A stretch of 55,489 bases of DNA from an uncultured Aquimarina sp. (GCA_947492105.1 CANLMN010000027.1:1-55489), one strand, 5' to 3'; shown: positions 15,562 to 24,380, counted from the first letter of the stretch. Program-made: numbers and translations. The notes: generated by a model not told the origin, from the letters alone.

Positions 15562-15837
15562 GCGGGAGTACCACCACATACACCAACACCAAGATCTTTA
15601 GAGGCGATACATGAAAATCAAGTTTATGAGAGTTTGGGGACGGCTGCCAATGATTACATTAAGTCTTATTCAAATGTACAGGAAGCAATCGATAAATATT
15701 TTAAGCACTACGATTATAATCAAGCCTCATAGGATTGTGTCAATTATTTATTTCAGAAAATCACAGGTGATGGTAATTTTGCTCCTGACATAAATAGCAT
15801 CACGGTGTTTTTATACAAAAAAACAACAGTGTCATAA
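15562..15837 (+). pseudogene. Broken C-terminal gene fragment with an internal stop
   Basis: A single frame reads VPPHTPTPRSLEAIHENQVY, then GTAANDYIKSY and FKHYDYNQAS, a TAG at 15730-15732, then DCVNYLFQKITGDGNFAPDI. The two sides of the TAG read like one continuous protein, so this is probably a nonsense mutation in the tail of a former larger gene, perhaps another polymorphic toxin. No start codon fits. The last 16 or so codons lie in the dispersed repeat that begins at about 15791. Confidence 0.5.
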
Positions 15838-15854
15838 ATACGAATTTATATCCC
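15791..15854 (+). repeat. Dispersed intergenic repeat, partial copy
   Basis: The sequence AATAGCATCACGGTGTTTTT and the following ACAACAGTGTCATAAATACG match the 3-prime half of the roughly 150-bp repeats at 38745-38892 and 54899-55045. Only the 3-prime half is present here, abutting the broken gene fragment. Confidence 0.65.
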
Positions 15855-15872
15855 TAAATTGATTTAAGAAGT

Positions 15873-16036
15873 AATTTCCTAAAATCGTTCTATCACTAAG
15901 AAATGGATATATTAATTGAAAGTCGTATTTTAGATTTGTATAACAAAAGTTGTATAATGGTAGACTATCAATTACGTACGATTCTACGAGAAGTTCTGGA
16001 TGAAACTCCCTTTATCTACTCAACTGTTTAATACAA
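15873..16036 (+). repeat. Long imperfect repeat upstream of phzF-like gene (attC-like)
   Basis: About 160 bp that match the segment at 17006-17182 over most of their length, for example AGAAATGGATATATTAATTG versus AGAAATGACTATATTAATTG, TTAGATTTGTATAACAAAAG versus TTAGATTTGTGCAACAAAAG, and AAACTCCCTTTATCTACTC versus AAACTCCCCTTACCTACTC. The outer parts are imperfectly complementary (GTATAAC and AGTTGTATAA near the start, CTCAACT and GTTTAATAC near the end), so a single strand could fold as an attC site does. Because an open reading frame does not cross it, it is not a duplicated gene. Confidence 0.6.
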
Positions 16037-16052
16037 GCACCAATTACGAAAA

Positions 16053-16868
16053 ATGACAAAAACAGAAACCTACATAGTTGATTCTTTTACCGACAAGCCT
16101 TTTAAAGGAAATCCGGCAGGAGTTTGTCTTTTAAATCAAAAAATGACAGATAAGCAAATGTTAGCTATTGCAAAAGAATTAGGCCTTTCTGAAACTGCAT
16201 TTATAACCCTAATTGATACACCTAACAAATACTCCATAAGGTACTTTTCTCCAGTAATGGAAATTCCACTTTGTGGACACGCAACACTTGCATCTTCAAA
16301 AGTTCTTTTTGAAATTAATCCTAAAATGAATAATATTCACTTTAAGAATATTCAGAATTTGGATTTAATGATCAAAAAACATCAAGAAAAAATTGAAATG
16401 GAATTCCCTGTTTATGATACAATTCCACAAGACACTCCTGACGAATTGTTAAAAGCACTCGGAATAGAAAAAATATCGAATAGTGCATTTAATAAAGAAA
16501 CAAACATTTTACTGATTGAGATAGAAAGTTGTCAGCTCTTAAATAATCTCACTCCTAACTTCGAAAAATTAAAAGCTTCTCATAACTCTATAAATGGTGT
16601 GTTAATTACTGCAATATCTGATAAAAATGACTTTGACTTTGAATCACGATATTTTTGGCCCTGGAGTGGAACGAATGAAGATCCTGTAACTGGAGGAACT
16701 CACACTTTTTTAGCAAAATATTGGGCAAAAAAACTTAATAAAAAGAAAATGAACTCTTTTCAATGTTCCGAAAGAACGGGTTTTATGGAAGTTGAATTAA
16801 TTAGTGACAGTACATTGACAATAAAAAGCGAAGCTCAAATAATTCTAAAGGGAGAACTAAGAACATAA
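16053..16868 (+). CDS. PhzF-family isomerase/epimerase
   Basis: A 271-residue protein, near the usual 260-300 for PhzF. Conserved features are the N-terminal VDSFTDKPFKGNPAGVCLL, the active-site Glu47 in LSETAF, RYFSPVMEIPLCGHATLAS (about 63-82) and the second-domain signature GTNEDPVTGGTHTFLAKYW near residues 205-223. The family isomerises or epimerises small acids; without other phenazine genes nearby the substrate is unknown. The gene stands alone, with long imperfect repeats 20 bp before and about 140 bp after it, and lies in a mosaic region, so it looks like a mobile single-gene cassette. Confidence 0.9.
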   Translation: MTKTETYIVDSFTDKPFKGNPAGVCLLNQKMTDKQMLAIAKELGLSETAFITLIDTPNKYSIRYFSPVMEIPLCGHATLASSKVLFEINPKMNNIHFKNIQNLDLMIKKHQEKIEMEFPVYDTIPQDTPDELLKALGIEKISNSAFNKETNILLIEIESCQLLNNLTPNFEKLKASHNSINGVLITAISDKNDFDFESRYFWPWSGTNEDPVTGGTHTFLAKYWAKKLNKKKMNSFQCSERTGFMEVELISDSTLTIKSEAQIILKGELRT

Positions 16869-17200
16869 AACAGGGAGCAATAACTAAGAACTATGACATA
16901 CTGGATAGGTGAGCGTTACAAGCCTATTGACGGATCCGTCGCTTAGATAAGGGGGTAAAAGATTTTGGAAATAGCTATTTGGGAATTAAGAACAGAACTA
17001 AGAAACAATTCCCTAAATTATTCTATTACTAAGAAATGACTATATTAATTGAAAATAGTATCTTAGATTTGTGCAACAAAAGCCGCATAATAGAAGACTA
17101 TCTTGTACGGTTGTACCATTCTGTAAGAAACTTGGGGTAAAACTCCCCTTACCTACTCGACATCGAGCCATTGTGTAACACATGACCAAAGATTGACAAA
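16869..17200. other. Intergenic region with second attC-like repeat
   Basis: The first 140 bp after the phzF-like gene show nothing recognisable apart from an AT-rich stretch; the remainder is the repeat listed at 17006-17182. No ORF and no clear terminator. Confidence 0.4.
17006..17182 (+). repeat. Long imperfect repeat downstream of phzF-like gene (attC-like)
   Basis: The second copy of the repeat at 15873-16036. Its outer segments, TTGTGCAACAAAAGCCGCAT near 17057 and GAGCCATTGTGTAACACATG near 17165, pair imperfectly as an inverted repeat. An internal GGGGTAAAACTCCCC hairpin lies near 17137. Small changes at both ends relative to the first copy look compensatory, as in families of attC sites. 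Confidence 0.6.
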
Positions 17201-17569
17201 TTGAAAAAGTATATAAAACATCTCTTTTCCTTCCTTCTGATTTTCGGTCTAATGGTCAACGAATGCTCTTTATATTCTCAAATCAATTCTTCGAACTATC
17301 ATCAAGTCTCTTACATCAATAGCCGAGAAGAATATAGCCATAGGCATTCTCAATTATATGTTTACGGTAGACCGCTTCTATTAGAAAAAATATTTGTTGA
17401 GCTGATTACCTATCTCGATCTACGAAATTCTTATGGTGCCAAAATTACACGGATATTTAGTTTACAAACCGAGCGGTACCAAACCATACGTTTAACAATA
17501 GCTCGACATGTTTTTTTAAATAAAAAATTTGTATCCAGCAATCAATATACAAGTTTATACATAGCCTAG
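17201..17569 (+). CDS. Small secreted protein of unknown function
   Basis: A 122-residue open frame starting with TTG at 17201; the Lys-rich N-terminus and hydrophobic core (KKYIKHLFSFLLIFGLMVNE) form a signal peptide with cleavage near SLYSQ. The mature part is basic, aromatic and His/Arg-rich and ends in NQYTSLYIA. No family is recognised. It follows the second long repeat by 18 bp and is followed by a small membrane protein gene, so the two may be a pair. No ATG lies in a better position; TTG starts are used in this group. Confidence 0.55.
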   Translation: MKKYIKHLFSFLLIFGLMVNECSLYSQINSSNYHQVSYINSREEYSHRHSQLYVYGRPLLLEKIFVELITYLDLRNSYGAKITRIFSLQTERYQTIRLTIARHVFLNKKFVSSNQYTSLYIA

Positions 17570-17649
17570 AACAGATTTTGCTTTCTATGCGAATATGCTT
17601 TACAGCATAAAATGATAAAACAAATAGCTAATCATTTATCAGTACTTAA

Positions 17650-17832
17650 ATGTATAAACAACAGAATAAAAAACCTTTGGAGAAATCCAAACAAATCCTT
17701 AATTGGATAAAAAGAAAAATTATATTGATAATTACAACCGTTATGCTTGGAATGTCAAATGCAATATATGACGAAGATAAAACAATGAATGAAAATCAAT
17801 ATCGTATTGAACAGAAAGATAAAAAAGATTGA
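17650..17832 (+). CDS. Small single-pass membrane protein
   Basis: A 60-residue protein with a basic N-terminus, one hydrophobic segment (IILIITTVMLGMSNAIY, about residues 24-40) and an acidic C-terminal tail rich in Asp, Glu and Lys. It lies 80 bp after the secreted 122-residue protein on the same strand and may act with it. No family is recognised. Confidence 0.5.
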   Translation: MYKQQNKKPLEKSKQILNWIKRKIILIITTVMLGMSNAIYDEDKTMNENQYRIEQKDKKD

Positions 17833-18211
17833 AATTTCTGGCTGTTTTTTTCAAAACCATCGCAAAAGCTATTTGACACCATTTAACTTATCACCAACTA
17901 TACAAACATAAACAATTGATTATCAAATATAAAAACTAAAATTTATTGACCAGCAATACAGAAGAGACTATACAATCTTTTCATACATTTCTTTTGTGCA
18001 AATTTTAAATTTCACCCATTTTACGCACCAGAGTAAAAACCTACAATTTTCGCACACAAACAGGGATTTACAAGCAATTCTCAACCTCAAAACATAGATA
18101 AAATACACTTTTTACAGCCAAAACACACTTTTTTAAGATTTTTACTTGGAAATAAACAGGATATGTTATATTTTCGTTAAAATAAATACTCTCCATTTAT
18201 TCTAATTGTAT
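17833..18211. other. AT-rich intergenic region
   Basis: No gene is seen in 379 bp. It is rich in CACTTTTT- and TTTACAGCC-like strings near 18100-18140 but holds no clear repeat, tRNA or terminator. It separates the accessory mosaic from core genes and should contain the promoter of the zinc-ribbon gene. Confidence 0.4.
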
Positions 18212-18481
18212 ATGGCAACAAATACCCCAACCACGTCTTTTTCGATAGCCAGACTTTATTGTGCTATTTTTGGTCATAACTTCTATCTTTCCAAAAACGT
18301 AACAAAGCACATCAAAGAATATAAATGTTCTCATTGTCAAAAAGAAGCTACAACAAATGTTAGAGGTCGTTTAGTATTAATGACCCCCAAACTAAAAGAA
18401 ATCAATACTGCCTTAATTGAGGTTCAAGCCAAGAAAATGGCTAGGAAATCAAAAACTTCAAAATTTCAGTCAACCCGTTAG
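18212..18481 (+). CDS. Small zinc-ribbon-like conserved protein
   Basis: The ATG at 18212 is chosen over an upstream TTG at 18206, giving 89 residues. The N-terminal LYCAIFGHNFYLSKN and the Cys pair in YKCSHCQKEA make a plausible partial zinc ribbon; the C-terminus is basic and helical. I recall similar small proteins in Flavobacteriaceae next to thiL, which fits here since it converges on thiL with overlapping ends (18478-18481). Function unknown, perhaps nucleic-acid or ribosome related. Confidence 0.7.
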   Translation: MATNTPTTSFSIARLYCAIFGHNFYLSKNVTKHIKEYKCSHCQKEATTNVRGRLVLMTPKLKEINTALIEVQAKKMARKSKTSKFQSTR

Positions 18482-19533
18482 TCTTCTTCTTTAGTAAAAG
18501 AATTCCAACCCTGAGCCTGTAATGCAATCTTAGTATTAGCTCTTGTAATCAAATGCATTCCTTCTTTCTGTTCTGTCATATGACCAATAACCGACAAATT
18601 AGGGTTAGCCTTTATTTTCGGAAAATCCTCTTGTTTGATGGTAAACAACAACTCATAATCCTCACCACCATTTAGTGCAACCGTTGTACCACTTATATCA
18701 AATTCTTCACAGGTAGCTATCACAGTGGGATCCAAGGGAAGTTTATCTTCATATAAATTCACTCCCACCCCAGATGCTTTACAGATATGCATAATCTCTG
18801 AGGAAAGCCCATCACTGATATCAATCATGCTTGTAGGTTTCACCTCCAAAGCGTCTAACAAGCCAGAAATATCGTTTCGTGATTCTGGCTTTAATTGTCT
18901 TTCTATCAAATAACTATACGGAGTTAAATCTGGTTGAGAATTGGGGTTTGCTTTAAAAACTTGCCGTTCTCGCTCCAATATCTGAAACCCGAGATATGCA
19001 GCTCCCAAATCTCCTGTGACAACAAGTAAATCCCCTTCTTTGGCCCCATCTCGATAGACCAAGGTTTCTTTTGGAGCATGTCCAATAGCAGTAATACTAA
19101 TCAACATCCCTTTGGTAGAGGATGTGGTGTCACCACCAACAACATCAATTTCATAAAACTTAGCTGCAGTTTCGATACCTACATACAACTCTTCTAACGC
19201 CTCTTTGGGAAAACGATTAGAAACAGCAATACTCACTGTAATTTGAGATGCGGTAGCATTCATCGCATAAATGTCCGACAAATTAACCATTACAGCTTTA
19301 TATCCTAGATGTTTTAATGGCATATAAGACAAATCAAAATGAACACCCTCTATCAAAAGATCTGTCGTAACTACACAGGGTTCATTATCAAAATTCAACA
19401 CCGCAGCATCGTCTCCAATACCTCGCAAGGTGGTTTTTTGTTGAATTTTAAAATTCTTGGTCAAATGCTCGATCAATCCGAATTCTCCTAATTGACTTAG
19501 CTCACTACGCTTTTCATTTTTATTTGCTAACAT
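18478..19533 (-). CDS. thiL: Thiamine-monophosphate kinase
   Basis: ThiL phosphorylates thiamine monophosphate with ATP to give thiamine diphosphate, the active cofactor. The start is taken at Met10 of the longer open frame (19533), giving 351 residues, because the family starts near LSQLGEFGLIEHLT. Visible motifs are RGIGDDAAVL (ATP/Mg site), VVTTDLLIEGVHF, NLSDIYAMNA, VVGGDTTSS, VTGDLGAAY, MIDISDGLSSE and LNGGEDYELLFT, in the family's order. It is convergent with the zinc-ribbon gene and stands alone on this strand; no TPP riboswitch is evident upstream. Confidence 0.95.
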   Translation of the reverse strand: MLANKNEKRSELSQLGEFGLIEHLTKNFKIQQKTTLRGIGDDAAVLNFDNEPCVVTTDLLIEGVHFDLSYMPLKHLGYKAVMVNLSDIYAMNATASQITVSIAVSNRFPKEALEELYVGIETAAKFYEIDVVGGDTTSSTKGMLISITAIGHAPKETLVYRDGAKEGDLLVVTGDLGAAYLGFQILERERQVFKANPNSQPDLTPYSYLIERQLKPESRNDISGLLDALEVKPTSMIDISDGLSSEIMHICKASGVGVNLYEDKLPLDPTVIATCEEFDISGTTVALNGGEDYELLFTIKQEDFPKIKANPNLSVIGHMTEQKEGMHLITRANTKIALQAQGWNSFTKEED

Positions 19534-19754
19534 TTTGCTAAAATAAGCACAGATAATCAATTTATCATTAGTTTTTTGTCGTTAAATATTGACTGTGATC
19601 GAAAAAACAAATTTTACACCTACAAACCATACCAAATCTACGGTTTATTACGTTGTCTCTACAAATCGTGTTAACATTCATATAATTAATAATCGTTAAT
19701 TTTATAGCGACGCATTATAATTATTTTTCAAACTAACAAAAATCCAACATTCAG

Positions 19755-21077
19755 ATGAAACATTTACTATTCACCACTTTAGGGATTTTCTCCTTAGGTC
19801 TTACAATAGGTTGCTCAGGTGATGACATATCAACACCAGAACCAACGACACCAGAACCAACAACACCACCTGTGGTTGTTACGCCTCCAAACCCAACAGA
19901 ACCCGAAGAAATTATAGGAACACCATGCGAGAACGGTTTTGCAGGTATTTATCCTTGCAAGGGATACGATCTTATCGCACATGTTACATTAGAAGAATTA
20001 GGTTTCCCTGGATCATCAGGTAATGATAGTTGGGGATGGACAGACCCAACAACAAACAAAGAATATGCGATAATGGGAACCAGAAATGGAACTGCATTTG
20101 TAGATATCTCCAATCCAGTAAAACCAATTGTTTTGGGCAAATTGCCTACGGCAGCCAATGCTAGTAACTGGAGAGATATCAAGGTGTACAACAACCATGC
20201 TTTTATTGTTGCTGATTCAGACACAAGAGGACGAGCACATCCACATGGTATCCAGATATTTGACCTCACAAAACTAAGATCCGTAACCAATCCTCCAGTG
20301 ACATTTACACAGGATGCGAATTTTCAAGGAATCCAAACTGCACATAACATCGTGATTAATGAGCAAAAAGGATATGCCTATGCTACAGGAACATCAAGAA
20401 GCGGTACCTACAGAGGTGGTGCTACTTTCGTAGACATCAAAAACCCAAAAAATCCAGTTGCAGCAGGAGGTTATGGCGACGATGGATATTCGCATGATGC
20501 ACAAGTAGTTACTTACAACGGTCCAGATGCTGATTACGCTGGAAAAGAAATATACATCGGTAGTAATGAGAATGAAATTGCTATTGTAGACGTAACGGAC
20601 AAATCAGCTCCAAAACGAATTTCGACATTAAGCTATGATGATTTTAAATATGCACATCAAGGCTGGTTTACAGAAGATCAAAAATATTTTTTATTGGGCG
20701 ATGAATTGGATGAGCAAAGAATTGGAGTAAACACAAAAACTATTGTTTTTGACTTAACTGATCTTGATGCTCCACTTGTACATACGGAATACGAAGGGCC
20801 TACGCCTGCAATCGATCATAATGGTTACATAAAAGACAACATATTTTATCAAGCATGTTACACAGCAGGGGTACGAATGATTGATATTTCAGGAATTGAT
20901 GGCAAAAACTTATCAGAAGTAGGCTTTTTTGACACCTATCCAAGAAATGACAATGCTAACTTTAACGGTACATGGAACGTCTATCCTTACTTCAAAAGTG
21001 AAAATATCATTGCTAGCAATATCGAAGATGGCTTATTTATCATAAGAAAGTCCAAAGAAGCAACTTTATCAAATTAA
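19755..21077 (+). CDS. Choice-of-anchor-B-type lipoprotein with LVIVD-like repeats
   Basis: A 440-residue lipoprotein: signal peptide with lipobox LTIGC (Cys at about 20), SGDD after the Cys as in Bacteroidetes surface-export signals, then a Pro/Thr/Glu-rich spacer of about 35 residues. The remainder is a seven-bladed beta-propeller-like domain with repeated GTAFVDISNPVKPIVLGKL-type units and His motifs (HPHGIQIFDL, TAHNIVI, YSHDAQVV, DHNGYI) typical of choice-of-anchor B proteins. It is the first gene of a four-gene lipoprotein operon ending in the MbnP/MbnH pair, spaced 12 bp from the next. Confidence 0.85.
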   Translation: MKHLLFTTLGIFSLGLTIGCSGDDISTPEPTTPEPTTPPVVVTPPNPTEPEEIIGTPCENGFAGIYPCKGYDLIAHVTLEELGFPGSSGNDSWGWTDPTTNKEYAIMGTRNGTAFVDISNPVKPIVLGKLPTAANASNWRDIKVYNNHAFIVADSDTRGRAHPHGIQIFDLTKLRSVTNPPVTFTQDANFQGIQTAHNIVINEQKGYAYATGTSRSGTYRGGATFVDIKNPKNPVAAGGYGDDGYSHDAQVVTYNGPDADYAGKEIYIGSNENEIAIVDVTDKSAPKRISTLSYDDFKYAHQGWFTEDQKYFLLGDELDEQRIGVNTKTIVFDLTDLDAPLVHTEYEGPTPAIDHNGYIKDNIFYQACYTAGVRMIDISGIDGKNLSEVGFFDTYPRNDNANFNGTWNVYPYFKSENIIASNIEDGLFIIRKSKEATLSN

Positions 21078-21089
21078 AACTAACGCGTC

Positions 21090-22466
21090 ATGCAATTGTG
21101 GAAACTCATCGGTATTACAATTTGTCTTGGAAACAGCATAGCTTGTAATTCCGATGACTCTCCTACTGTGACTACAGAAACTACCCAAGTAATAGACAAC
21201 ACATTCAAAGGAACTGTCAATTGGAAAAAAACTTTTGGAGGAAGTTTGAATGAAGAGATCAAAGCAGTCACGGTAGCACCAAATGGCGATTACGTTATTT
21301 TGGGTAATTCGGGCAGTACGGACGCCATTGTAGGCACCAATACTTCGGGAACACAAGATTATTGGGTCATGAGAATAGATCCCTCAGGAAACTCCATTTG
21401 GAGCAAAACATATGGCGGAGACAATGACGAACGAGGAGAGGCTATTGCACTTACCAAAGACAATGGTTTTATAATTACTGGTTATAGCAGAAGCACATCA
21501 GGGGATGTATCGGCGAACAACGGTTCTTATGACCATTGGATGGTAAAATTAGATGCTAATGGAACCATACAATGGGAAAAAAACTATGGATTTCTAGGAG
21601 ATGACAGAGCTGCTCAGGTAAAACAAACCGCTGATGGCGGCTTTTTGACAGCTGGATATCTTGATGTAGATAGCTACGAAGGACCTAACAATCCTAACAA
21701 AGGCCTAAAACAAGAAAAAGCCCCAAAAAAACATGGGATAGGAGAATTTTGGATACACAAACTAGACTCAATTGGTGCTGTCGAATGGGAACGGTTTTAT
21801 GGAGGATCCAATAATGATAGAGCAAGTGACTTCTTAATATTAGATGACGGATATTTAGTCATTGGAACATCAGAGAGTACTGACTTTGATATCACTAATA
21901 GTAAGGGAAGCTATGACTTTTGGATCATAAAAATCAATAAAAAAGGAGAGCTACAGTGGCAAAAAAACTATGGCGGATCAGAAATTGACACGGCTTACGC
22001 TGTTGCGACAACTATCGATGGGAATTTTATAATCGTAGGTGATACTCGCAGTATCGATGGAGATATCACTACAGGTAAAGGTAATGCAGATCTCTGGGCT
22101 ATAAAAATTGCTCCAGATGGCACACTACTCAAACAAAAAACCTATGGAGGATCTGGTTTTGATACAGCCAGAGGCATCATAGCCATGAATAACAAAGAAT
22201 TTATCATTTCTGGAAGCACTAAAAGTAACGACGGTGATATCTCCAAAAGTTTTGGAGGTAATGATATCTGGCTTCTTAAGATTGATGAAAATCTCAATTT
22301 GAAATGGAATACTACCTTTGGGGGCTCTGATTTTGATTTTGGTATGAGGATTTCACAAACTACAAGCGGAGAAATTATAGTCATTGGAGACACCAAAAGT
22401 ACAGATAATGATAGTGTTGGGAATAACGGAAAAAAAGATGCGCTAATCATAAGCATTACACCTTAA
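21090..22466 (+). CDS. Lipoprotein with repeated beta-propeller-type WxxxYGGxxxD units
   Basis: A 458-residue protein with a lipobox at IAC (Cys about 19) and NSDD after it. About eight repeats of some 50 residues follow the pattern W-K-FGGS-D-A-DGGFIITGxxxSxDGD-GxxDxWIxKID, for example KTYGGDNDERGEAIA and GSYDHWMVKLDANG. These are typical Bacteroidetes surface repeats thought to form a propeller. It is the second gene of the lipoprotein operon; 12 bp separate it from both neighbours. Probably surface-exposed; ligand unknown. Compared with the flanking genes the repeats are rich in Asp and Gly, fitting calcium-binding loops. Confidence 0.85.
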   Translation: MQLWKLIGITICLGNSIACNSDDSPTVTTETTQVIDNTFKGTVNWKKTFGGSLNEEIKAVTVAPNGDYVILGNSGSTDAIVGTNTSGTQDYWVMRIDPSGNSIWSKTYGGDNDERGEAIALTKDNGFIITGYSRSTSGDVSANNGSYDHWMVKLDANGTIQWEKNYGFLGDDRAAQVKQTADGGFLTAGYLDVDSYEGPNNPNKGLKQEKAPKKHGIGEFWIHKLDSIGAVEWERFYGGSNNDRASDFLILDDGYLVIGTSESTDFDITNSKGSYDFWIIKINKKGELQWQKNYGGSEIDTAYAVATTIDGNFIIVGDTRSIDGDITTGKGNADLWAIKIAPDGTLLKQKTYGGSGFDTARGIIAMNNKEFIISGSTKSNDGDISKSFGGNDIWLLKIDENLNLKWNTTFGGSDFDFGMRISQTTSGEIIVIGDTKSTDNDSVGNNGKKDALIISITP

Positions 22467-22478
22467 AAATCAATAAAA

Positions 22479-23291
22479 ATGCACTTAATTAAAAGAAAAT
22501 ATAAAAATCTACTTGTCATAGGCTTATTAGCTCTAACAACTGCAACATGCAAAAAAAACGATGATGGTGACGACAGTCTACAAGTTATCACTAACGAAGG
22601 AATGGCAATAGATGGAGCACTGACATTAACCTTTGATAATGTTGTGGGAGACAAAGATCTTGTTCTAACAGATCAAACCTATATGAATAAAACTGGTGAG
22701 GAATATGGGATTAATGAATTCAAATACATCATCAGCTCCATAGCCCTTTCACAATCAGATGGAACAGTATTCACCTATCCAGTTGCAGACAGTTATTTTG
22801 TAATAGATGAAAAAGAAAACACTAGTTTACAACTCAACCTTACAGGTATTCCTGCTGGTCGTTACGAGAGCCTACAATTTGGTTTTGGAGTAGATCAGAG
22901 TAATTATCCTATAGAACAAGGTACACTTAATTTTGTACCCACGGCAGAAGAAAAAGGAATGCTCTGGGCATGGGCTGCTGGATACAAATTCCTGAAAATG
23001 GAAGGAGACTTCAAAACTAGTGGAGCAGAAACATCGGAACCATTTACTTACCACGTGGGTAGTCTAAGTGACACCTTAGACAATTTCAAATTAATATCGT
23101 TGTCTTTGTCTTCAGAAACAACCAGTAATGAAACGGCAACCAACACCATAAATATAACTACTGATGTAGCTCAGATTTTTGATGCGGTCAACACAATGTC
23201 TTTAAAAGTAAAGCCTGATGTGCAAATTGATCCAGAAAACTCTCCAAAAATAGCAGAAAACGTTAGTCAAATGTTTAAAATCAAAAAATAA
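22479..23291 (+). CDS. mbnP: MbnP-family lipoprotein (copper homeostasis)
   Basis: A 270-residue protein with a lipobox at TATC (Cys about 24) and a DD-rich N-terminus. The body fits the MbnP family: LTLTFDNVVGDKDL at the start, INEFKYIISSIAL, IPAGRYESLQFGFGVD, and the Trp-rich GMLWAWAAGYKFLKMEGDF region. In Methylosinus, MbnP is a copper-binding protein in which a partner diheme enzyme converts a Trp to kynurenine; the WAW stretch here carries the candidate Trp. It is encoded 3 bp before a MauG-like diheme protein, exactly the expected pairing. Confidence 0.88.
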   Translation: MHLIKRKYKNLLVIGLLALTTATCKKNDDGDDSLQVITNEGMAIDGALTLTFDNVVGDKDLVLTDQTYMNKTGEEYGINEFKYIISSIALSQSDGTVFTYPVADSYFVIDEKENTSLQLNLTGIPAGRYESLQFGFGVDQSNYPIEQGTLNFVPTAEEKGMLWAWAAGYKFLKMEGDFKTSGAETSEPFTYHVGSLSDTLDNFKLISLSLSSETTSNETATNTINITTDVAQIFDAVNTMSLKVKPDVQIDPENSPKIAENVSQMFKIKK

Positions 23292-23294
23292 TAT

Positions 23295-24380
23295 ATGCGA
23301 ATTAGTGTAACTCTGATAGCATTTTTTCTTCTCCTCCTTTCTTGTTCCAAAGAAGGAGGAGAAGAATCATATATCCCAATTCCAGAAACGATTCCAGTCA
23401 AAGTTACCTATGATCCGACTCCACTCGCATTTGACATACCTAGTAATTTTCCTGAACTAACGTATGACATTAACTCCAATCCACCTACAGAGGCTGGTTT
23501 TGCATTAGGGAAACGCTTATTTTATGAAGGAAAACTCTCTTCTACAGGTGTCATCTCATGTGGCGAATGCCATAGACAAGAGTTTGCTTTTACACACCAT
23601 ACCCACATCGTTAGCCATGGTGTAGATGGTGCTCTGGGAACACGTAATTCCCCTCCTACTCAAAATTTGGCCTTCATGAAAGAGTTCAATTGGGACGGTG
23701 CTGCGGCTCTTTTGGATATGCAACCCATCATTCCTATAACGGCTCCTGTCGAAATGAATGAAACATTTGCTAGTATTTTGAAAAAGCTTAAAAATGATCC
23801 GGTCTATCCCGATCTATTTGCCAAAGCTTTTAAAAATGGTGCAATCGATACAGAAAACATGCTCAAAGCATTATCTCAATTCATGTTGTTAATGATCTCC
23901 GCTGATAGCAAGTACGACAAGTATATCCGAAACGAAGGAGGAGTCACACTCAATGAGCAAGAAAAAGCTGGCCACGCATTATTCAATGCCAAATGTGCCA
24001 CATGTCATTCTGGGGAATTATTCACCAATCAGACTTACAAAAACAATGGACTTCCTATAGATCCAGAATACAACGATATGGGAAGAGCTGCTGTTTCTGG
24101 AAAAACAGAAGATAATCAAAAATTCAAAGTTCCTTCCTTACGTAACATAGAACTAACACTGCCCTATATGCATGATGGTCGTTTTGGCACCTTAGAAGAG
24201 GTACTAGACCACTATAGTTCTGGGGTTGTTGATAGTCCAAGTTTGGATCCATTACTCAAACAGGAAGACGGAACCCTAGGTATCCCACTGACTGCTTCAG
24301 AAAAAACGGAATTACTTGCCTTCTTAAAAACACTTACAGACAATGACTTTGCGCTTGACAAACGCTTTTCAGAGTTTTAA
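23295..24380 (+). CDS. mbnH: MbnH-type diheme cytochrome (MauG/CcpA superfamily)
   Basis: A 361-residue lipoprotein-type protein (lipobox LLSC, Cys about 17). Two heme-binding motifs are seen, CGECH (about residues 95) and CATCH (about 235), the spacing expected for the MauG and bacterial cytochrome c peroxidase families; a third conserved motif MHDGRFGTLEEVLDHY lies near 290. Members cataloguing as MbnH oxidise a Trp of their MbnP partner. It closes the operon with mbnP 3 bp upstream. A general cytochrome c peroxidase role is the alternative, but the pairing favours MbnH. Confidence 0.88.
   Translation: MRISVTLIAFFLLLLSCSKEGGEESYIPIPETIPVKVTYDPTPLAFDIPSNFPELTYDINSNPPTEAGFALGKRLFYEGKLSSTGVISCGECHRQEFAFTHHTHIVSHGVDGALGTRNSPPTQNLAFMKEFNWDGAAALLDMQPIIPITAPVEMNETFASILKKLKNDPVYPDLFAKAFKNGAIDTENMLKALSQFMLLMISADSKYDKYIRNEGGVTLNEQEKAGHALFNAKCATCHSGELFTNQTYKNNGLPIDPEYNDMGRAAVSGKTEDNQKFKVPSLRNIELTLPYMHDGRFGTLEEVLDHYSSGVVDSPSLDPLLKQEDGTLGIPLTASEKTELLAFLKTLTDNDFALDKRFSEF

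Noticed and set aside
15611-15793. A 60-codon plus-strand frame
   Set aside because: Another frame of the same stretch reads as the tail of a real protein family on both sides of a single stop codon, so this frame is a shadow.
18478-19754. A TPP riboswitch before thiL
   Set aside because: The conserved CUGAGA and ACCUGAUC-like segments are absent in the region upstream of the thiL start.
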